Shown here one piece after another: positions 7,201 through 10,142 of a DNA stretch of 10,142 bases; the first letter of the stretch is position 1; the number at the start of each line of letters is the position of its first letter. The translations under genes and the position numbers were made by a program. The stretch lies in NCBI GenBank assembly GCA_005883655.1, contig VBDA01000082.1, forward strand, positions 1 to 10,142, in the 5' to 3' direction. Source of the stretch: Betaproteobacteria bacterium (GTDB lineage Bacteria; Pseudomonadota; Gammaproteobacteria; Burkholderiales; Casimicrobiaceae). The notes below the pieces were generated by a model. That model saw only the letters and a program-made list of their open reading frames with translations. It was not told where the DNA came from and made no database searches.

Positions 7201-7749
7201 CGCGGCGCGGGCGAAGTGCTGGGGGACGAGCAGTCGGGCGAGATGCAGCAGATCGGTTTTCAGCTCTACGCCGATATGCTCAAGGCCGCGGTCGACGCGC
7301 TGAAGGAAGGCAGGGAGCCCAACCTGATCGATCCGCTCGGCGTCACCACCGAAATCAATCTGCACGTTCCGGCGCTGCTTCCCGAGACCTATTGCAACGA
7401 CGTGCACGAGCGTCTCGTGTTGTACAAGCGGCTCGCCAACTGCATGCAGGAGGAGCTGATCGACCGCTTTGGCCTGCCGCCTGAGCAAACTCAGGCGCTT
7501 CTTGCCTGTCACCGGCTGCGCCTGGTCGCGCGACCGCTGGGCGTTGTCAAGGTCGACGCGGGACCGGAACGCACGCAGGTCCAGTTCGGCCGCGATCCTT
7601 CCTTCGACCCGGGCAAGCTGATCGCGCTAGTGCAGCAGGACGGACGTTACCGCTTCGCCGGTCCGGATCGAGTCAGAATCGAGCGCGCGGCACCGACGCT
7701 CGAGGAGCGCGTCGCTTTGGTCGAAAGCTTTCTCGGACGGCTGACGTGA
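4273..7749 (+). CDS. mfd: Transcription-repair coupling factor Mfd
   Basis: DNA translocase that binds RNA polymerase stalled at lesions, pushes it off and recruits UvrA for nucleotide excision repair. With the TTG start it is 1158 aa (E. coli 1148). Domains: UvrB-like N-terminal module with DWETLPYDHFSPHQDLVSER from residue 93 and SPGEFSIRGGLIDLYPMG at 179-196; RNA-polymerase-interacting (CarD-like) domain at about 500-560 with VVHEQHGIGRYLGL from 507; RecG-like helicase motor with Walker A GDVGFGKT 652-659, GTHKL 733-737, DEEH 753-756, TATPIPRT 779-786, STIIETGIDVP 892-902 and QLRGRVGR 922-929; and the C-terminal TRCF domain from about residue 1000. All motor motifs are intact. No ATG fits the N-terminus. 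TTG at 4273 is chosen because it lies below the TATAAT at 4233, has a partial AGG 5 bases upstream, and gives the expected length. The in-frame GTG at 4174 lies above that box, and GTG at 4378 would shorten the start. Function certain; the start is the main doubt. Confidence 0.95.
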   Translation: MSSLVPPLVSSPPASIPAALPRLLPAPPDAGRKASVPPLAGSADALAIAQLGTEAALQARFVAIVCAEAAATQRLADEIAWFAPALRIAVLPDWETLPYDHFSPHQDLVSERLATLYRVSRGECDVLLVAATTALYRLAPPSYLAGFTFFLAQGEALDVGALRVQLALAGYQHMTQVVSPGEFSIRGGLIDLYPMGSPLPFRIDLFDQEIESIRTFDVDTQRTVYPVSTVRLLPAREFPLDDAGRARFRSRFREVFEGDPSRSSLYKDISNGVIPAGIEYYLPLFFEATATLADYLRPNTVVLLHGDISAAIVHFWQDTEARYRLLRGDKARPLLPPDALFVPEDELNRLLKPFARIQIPTESADPAPGAERSRSVTRALPSVQVDRRASDPLLLLKRFATATRERVLIVGESLGRRETMQQYFAEYGFKPALVEDWAAFLASDASPALAVSPLHRGFVWPQANLALVTEAELYADVARRPGKREGRRSNVDAMLRDLSEVRIGDPVVHEQHGIGRYLGLTTLDLGDGANEFLHLLYANDAKLYVPVSSLHLISRYSGAAPEAAPLHELGSGQWAKAKKKAALRAHDTAAELLNLYAQRAAREGHAFKFDVHDYEAFAAGFGFEETPDQAAAIEAVIGDLTSGKPMDRLVCGDVGFGKTEVALRAAFVAVADGKQVAVLVPTTLLVEQHFQTFSDRFADLPVKLAELSRFRSTGEVKTVLQGLVSGQIDLVIGTHKLIQPDVKFQRLGLVIIDEEHRFGVRQKERLKRLRAEVDVLTLTATPIPRTLAMSLEGLRDFSVIATAPERRLAIKTFVSQYSSGIVREAALRELKRGGQIYFLHNDIDTIVTMGERLAALVPEARLAIAHGQMPERELERVMRDFYQQRSNLLLCSTIIETGIDVPTANTILIHRADRFGLAQLHQLRGRVGRSHHQAYAYLLTPPEEALSVQAKKRLEAIQLMEELGSGFYLAMHDLEIRGAGEVLGDEQSGEMQQIGFQLYADMLKAAVDALKEGREPNLIDPLGVTTEINLHVPALLPETYCNDVHERLVLYKRLANCMQEELIDRFGLPPEQTQALLACHRLRLVARPLGVVKVDAGPERTQVQFGRDPSFDPGKLIALVQQDGRYRFAGPDRVRIERAAPTLEERVALVESFLGRLT

Positions 7750-7845
7750 ATCGCTTGCGAAGCTGCTGGTGGAGGAGTTCGAACGCCTAAGCGCGGCGCG
7801 GCGCGAAAACGGATGGCTGCGTCCTGCGTGAGGGGTGTAAGCGCA

Positions 7846-8445
7846 CTAATGAAACTGTGCGGCTATACTTTTGATTCCGCCGAGCAGCATCTCCACCGCA
7901 ACGGCGGTCAGCACCAATCCCATCAGCCGCTCGAAGGCGCGCACCGCGCGCTCGCCGAGCAGCCGTTGCAAGCGATCGGCGGCCAGCAGTACCAGCGTCG
8001 TGACCACCATGGCGCCGCTCAGCGCAGCGGCCCATATACCGAGCTGGTTGGGATCGCGCGAGCCCATCAGCATCACCGTCGCGAGGGCGGACGGCCCGGC
8101 GATCGCCGGTATTGCCAGCGGTACGATAAAGGGTTCGGCACCGACCGTGTCGCCGAAGATGCCTTCAGGATGCGAGAACACCATTCGCAGCGAGATCAGA
8201 AACAAAATCACTCCGCCCGCGATCGACAGCGAGGTTTCCGACAGGTGCATCAAGTCCAGAAAGGCATGACCGCCGAACAAAAACACCAGCAGTACCGCGT
8301 AGGCAATCAGACACTCGCGCAAGACCACGCGCATGCGGTGGGGTCCCGGCATCGCCCGAAGGGCGCTCACCACCAGCGGCACGTTGCCGAAGGGATCGAT
8401 CACCAGGATTAGCAGAATGGTGGCCGAGAGCAGTTCTGATCGCAT
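7846..8445 (-). CDS. MarC family integral membrane protein (YhgN/UPF0056-like)
   Basis: Inner-membrane protein of 199 aa, matching the family's usual ~200. About six membrane helices are visible: residues 5-27, 43-63, 72-90, 106-127, 137-156 and 172-192. Family signatures are VIDPFGNVP (residues 15-23) in helix 1 and PLAIPAIAGPSALATV (109-124) in helix 4. Despite the name, the original link of MarC to multiple antibiotic resistance was not upheld, and the family has no settled function. The start is the ATG at 8445, which begins MRSELLSATILL as in homologues; an upstream in-frame TTG at 8502 would add a basic, non-conserved 19-residue tail. It lies downstream of ndh on the same strand with a 108-base gap, and its 3' end faces that of mfd. 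No classic Shine-Dalgarno is seen (only AGAAG close to the ATG). Confidence 0.9.
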   Translation of the reverse strand: MRSELLSATILLILVIDPFGNVPLVVSALRAMPGPHRMRVVLRECLIAYAVLLVFLFGGHAFLDLMHLSETSLSIAGGVILFLISLRMVFSHPEGIFGDTVGAEPFIVPLAIPAIAGPSALATVMLMGSRDPNQLGIWAAALSGAMVVTTLVLLAADRLQRLLGERAVRAFERLMGLVLTAVAVEMLLGGIKSIAAQFH

Positions 8446-8476
8446 CGCTTCTGCAGGGTTTCCCGAAAGACGCCGA

Positions 8477-8482
8477 AGTATA
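8477..8482 (-). promoter_or_regulatory. Candidate marC promoter -10 box
   Basis: TATACT on the minus strand (5 of 6 to consensus), with a predicted start near 8470 and about 25 bases of leader before the ATG. There is no good -35 at normal spacing; TTGTCT lies 14 bases upstream, which is too close. The gap between ndh and marC therefore may hold an independent promoter, but co-transcription from ndh is equally possible because no terminator stem precedes the T6 run at 8507-8512. Confidence 0.3.
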
Positions 8483-8553
8483 TCGCCCCTCCGGCGAGAC
8501 AATCAGAAAAAACGGGCAACAAGAGGCGGCCAACAGCGTAGCCGATAGGACAT

Positions 8554-9897
8554 CTAATGCAGCTTTACGCGCGGCTCCATGCGCCGGCGCAAGAAGCGCC
8601 CGACGGTGTCGAACGCGACACGAACATAGCCGTGAATCGAGAGCTGATGCATTTTGTAGAGCGATACATACATCCAGCGTGCGATCAGTCCCTGGATCAA
8701 CATACTGCCTCCGATCAGCCTGCCCATCAGGTTGCCGACGGCGGTGAGCTCTCCGAGGGATACCAGCGAGCCGAAGTCGCGATAGCGGTATGCGGGCAGC
8801 GTCTTCCCCGCCAGCCGCGCAAGCATGCTGCGGCGAAGGAGCGACGCCTGCTGATGGGCGGCCTGCGCCCTCGGTGGCACCAGCCGCCCCTCCTTCCCCC
8901 CGTCGGGCCAGGGGCACGCGGCACAATCTCCGAACGCAAAGATATCCGGGTCGCGCGTCGTTTGCAGGGTTTCGGTTACCACCAGTTGATGCAATCGGTT
9001 GACCTCGAGACCATCGAGCGTAGCGAGAACACCAGGTGCCTGAATGCCCGCCGCCCAAACCACCAGATCGGCAGGCAGAAAGCCGCCGTTGGCGGTGTGC
9101 ACTCCGCTGGCATCGACGGCGGTGACGCGTTCATCAGCGCGCACGGAGACATCGAGCCCCTTGAGAAGCTCGGTTGCGGCGCGCGCGATCTTTTCGCCGA
9201 GCTGCGGCAGGATGCGCGGCGCGGCTTCGAGCAAGGTCAGGTGGATGTCTTTCTCGGGATCGAGCTTGTCGAGGCCGTAGCCGACGTGCGCGCGGGTGGT
9301 CTGGCGAATCTCGGCGGCGAGCTCGACCCCGGTGGCTCCGGCGCCGATGATCACGATATCGACTTGGCCGGGCTTGCCCTGCGCTGCCTCGTCGTCGGCA
9401 CGAACACACGCCGCCAGCAGTCTTCGGTGAAAGCGGTCGGCGTCGGTCGCCGTATCCAGTGAAATCGCGTTTGCGGCCACACCAGGCACACCGAAATCGT
9501 TGGTCGTGCTTCCGATGCACAGAATCAGGGTGTCGTACGCCAGGACGCGCTCGGGCAGCATCAATTTGCCCTCGTCGTCGTCCACGGCCCCCAATGTCAG
9601 CTTCCGCCCTGCCCGATCGAGTGCGACGATCGCGCCTTGCCGAAAACGGAAATGATGCCAATACCCCAGGGCCAGATAATCGACGTCATGCGCGGCGGCA
9701 TCCATTCTTCCTGCTGCGACTTCGTGCAGCAGCGGCTTCCAGAGATGCGTCTCGAACCTGTCGACCAGCGTGATATCGGCGCGCCTCCGGGTTTTGTCGC
9801 CCAGCTTGTCGCCCAGCGCGGTCGCCAGCGGCAGGCCACCGGCGCCACCGCCGACGATGACGATGCGATGCGGTGGCGGCGAAGTCAGCTCTGCCAT
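8554..9897 (-). CDS. ndh: Type II NADH dehydrogenase (NDH-2), NADH:quinone oxidoreductase
   Basis: Single-subunit, non-proton-pumping flavoprotein that passes electrons from NADH to membrane quinone on the cytoplasmic face. Length 447 aa (E. coli Ndh 434). Two dinucleotide folds are visible: FAD-binding VIVGGGAGG (residues 13-21) with acidic D46 ending the second strand (TLVDRFETHLWKPLLHEVA), and NADH-binding VIIGAGATGVELAAE (182-196) with E224 (LTLLEAAPRIL) positioned for NADH rather than NADPH. FAD is further held by FAFGDCA (320-326). The quinone-site motif AQAAHQQ is at 344-350. The C-terminus (about 385-430: GNLMGRLIGGSMLIQGLIARW, then SLYKMHQLSIHG) is the amphipathic membrane-anchoring region and closely resembles E. 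coli Ndh. The ATG at 9897 is 16 residues before the FAD loop, as usual, but lacks a recognisable ribosome site. It is flanked by an unidentified gene 85 bases upstream and marC downstream, all on the minus strand. Coupling to those functions is not evident. Confidence 0.94.
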   Translation of the reverse strand: MAELTSPPPHRIVIVGGGAGGLPLATALGDKLGDKTRRRADITLVDRFETHLWKPLLHEVAAGRMDAAAHDVDYLALGYWHHFRFRQGAIVALDRAGRKLTLGAVDDDEGKLMLPERVLAYDTLILCIGSTTNDFGVPGVAANAISLDTATDADRFHRRLLAACVRADDEAAQGKPGQVDIVIIGAGATGVELAAEIRQTTRAHVGYGLDKLDPEKDIHLTLLEAAPRILPQLGEKIARAATELLKGLDVSVRADERVTAVDASGVHTANGGFLPADLVVWAAGIQAPGVLATLDGLEVNRLHQLVVTETLQTTRDPDIFAFGDCAACPWPDGGKEGRLVPPRAQAAHQQASLLRRSMLARLAGKTLPAYRYRDFGSLVSLGELTAVGNLMGRLIGGSMLIQGLIARWMYVSLYKMHQLSIHGYVRVAFDTVGRFLRRRMEPRVKLH

Positions 9898-9982
9898 ATC
9901 AGCGGACGCGACGCTCTCACGCCGTCTTTGGCGACTGGATCGCAGTCGTTCGCATGACGGCTCGTCCTGGATAAGGCATTGC

Positions 9983-10142
9983 TCACCCCGGTTTTCCGCC
10001 GAGCGACGCGGCGATACGTCTCATCGCCGCTGCTTGCGTCTTCAATGCATAGTCGAACAGCGCGAGCCGCTGTCCCATCAGTTCGCCGCTGAGCGACGCC
10101 TGGTCTGCAGGCTCGAGCTTGAGAAACGCCTCGGCTTCGCCG
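9983..10142 (-). CDS. Hypothetical protein (partial, C-terminal 52 residues)
   Basis: Only the end of this gene is inside the window; it enters from the right edge and stops at TGA 9985-9983. The visible residues read GEAEAFLKLEPADQASLSGE, then LMGQRLALFDYALKTQAAAM, then RRIAASLGGKPG. Codon third positions are strongly G/C in this frame, as in the neighbours, whereas the competing open frame is Arg-rich. The stretch is predicted to be mostly helical, with a basic tail. I recognise no domain. It ends 85 bases before ndh on the same strand; that gap shows neither a clear terminator nor a clear promoter. Confidence 0.6.
   Translation of the reverse strand, partial: GEAEAFLKLEPADQASLSGELMGQRLALFDYALKTQAAAMRRIAASLGGKPG

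Noticed and set aside
6222..7484. A 420-codon plus-strand frame overlapping mfd in another phase
   Set aside because: The product is extremely Arg/Gly/Ala-rich, the signature of a +1/+2 shadow of a GC-rich gene, and no ribosome site or motif supports it.
5455..7512. A 685-codon open frame on the minus strand, antisense to mfd
   Set aside because: It lies wholly within mfd, whose every motif is intact. Its product is compositionally odd and shows no domain; long antisense frames are common opposite GC-rich genes.
7864..7869. TATACT on the plus strand at the 3' end of marC as a possible antisense promoter
   Set aside because: There is no -35 at any normal spacing and no extended -10. The bases encode conserved C-terminal codons of marC, so a chance match is likely.
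8165..9058. A 297-codon minus-strand frame bridging marC and ndh
   Set aside because: It overlaps two genes with clear families in another phase and has a shadow-like composition.
8557..9462. A 301-codon plus-strand frame antisense to ndh
   Set aside because: No recognisable domain or ribosome site; ndh on the opposite strand accounts for the coding signal.

Overview
This GC-rich window carries ordinary, tightly packed bacterial chromosomal genes. The look is proteobacterial, probably betaproteobacterial. The reasons are a Mfd N-terminus of the betaproteobacterial kind (DWETLPYDHFSPHQDLVSERL), a solute-binding protein with a signal peptide but no lipobox cysteine (a Gram-negative trait), a two-domain ManC and an NDH-2 ending in a C-terminal SLYKMHQLSIHG segment. 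The taxonomic call rests on protein texture only. I see no RNA gene, insertion sequence, CRISPR array, phage gene or defence gene.

Layout. (1) Positions 1-2543, minus strand, hold the start of a carbohydrate uptake operon. Its order of transcription is a DHDPS/NAL-family (DapA-like) enzyme, a family-1 periplasmic solute-binding protein, then a MalF/UgpA-type permease cut by the left edge. Consecutive genes overlap by 4 bases (GTGA, then ATGA), so translation is probably coupled. (2) Positions 2544-2683 are a short divergent control region with two inverted repeats and candidate promoters facing away from each other. (3) manC (GTG start, 2684-4120) and mfd (probable TTG start, 4273-7749) follow on the plus strand; mfd has its own perfect TATAAT box just upstream. 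(4) From 7846 rightward all genes are on the minus strand: a MarC-family membrane protein, a type II NADH dehydrogenase (ndh), and the C-terminal 52 residues of an unidentified protein running off the right edge. mfd and marC converge.

Functionally the genes fall into unrelated modules. The operon imports an unidentified carbohydrate or related solute, and its first gene probably processes the resulting 2-keto acid. ManC makes GDP-mannose for surface polysaccharide. Mfd clears RNA polymerase stalled at DNA lesions and recruits UvrA. NDH-2 feeds electrons from NADH to quinone without pumping protons. The role of MarC is unknown.

Nothing here amounts to a clearly new system. The points most worth a second look are the DapA-like enzyme, which keeps the Schiff-base lysine but lacks the usual catalytic tyrosine and GTTGE loop, and the compact divergent promoter region with its two operator-like inverted repeats.
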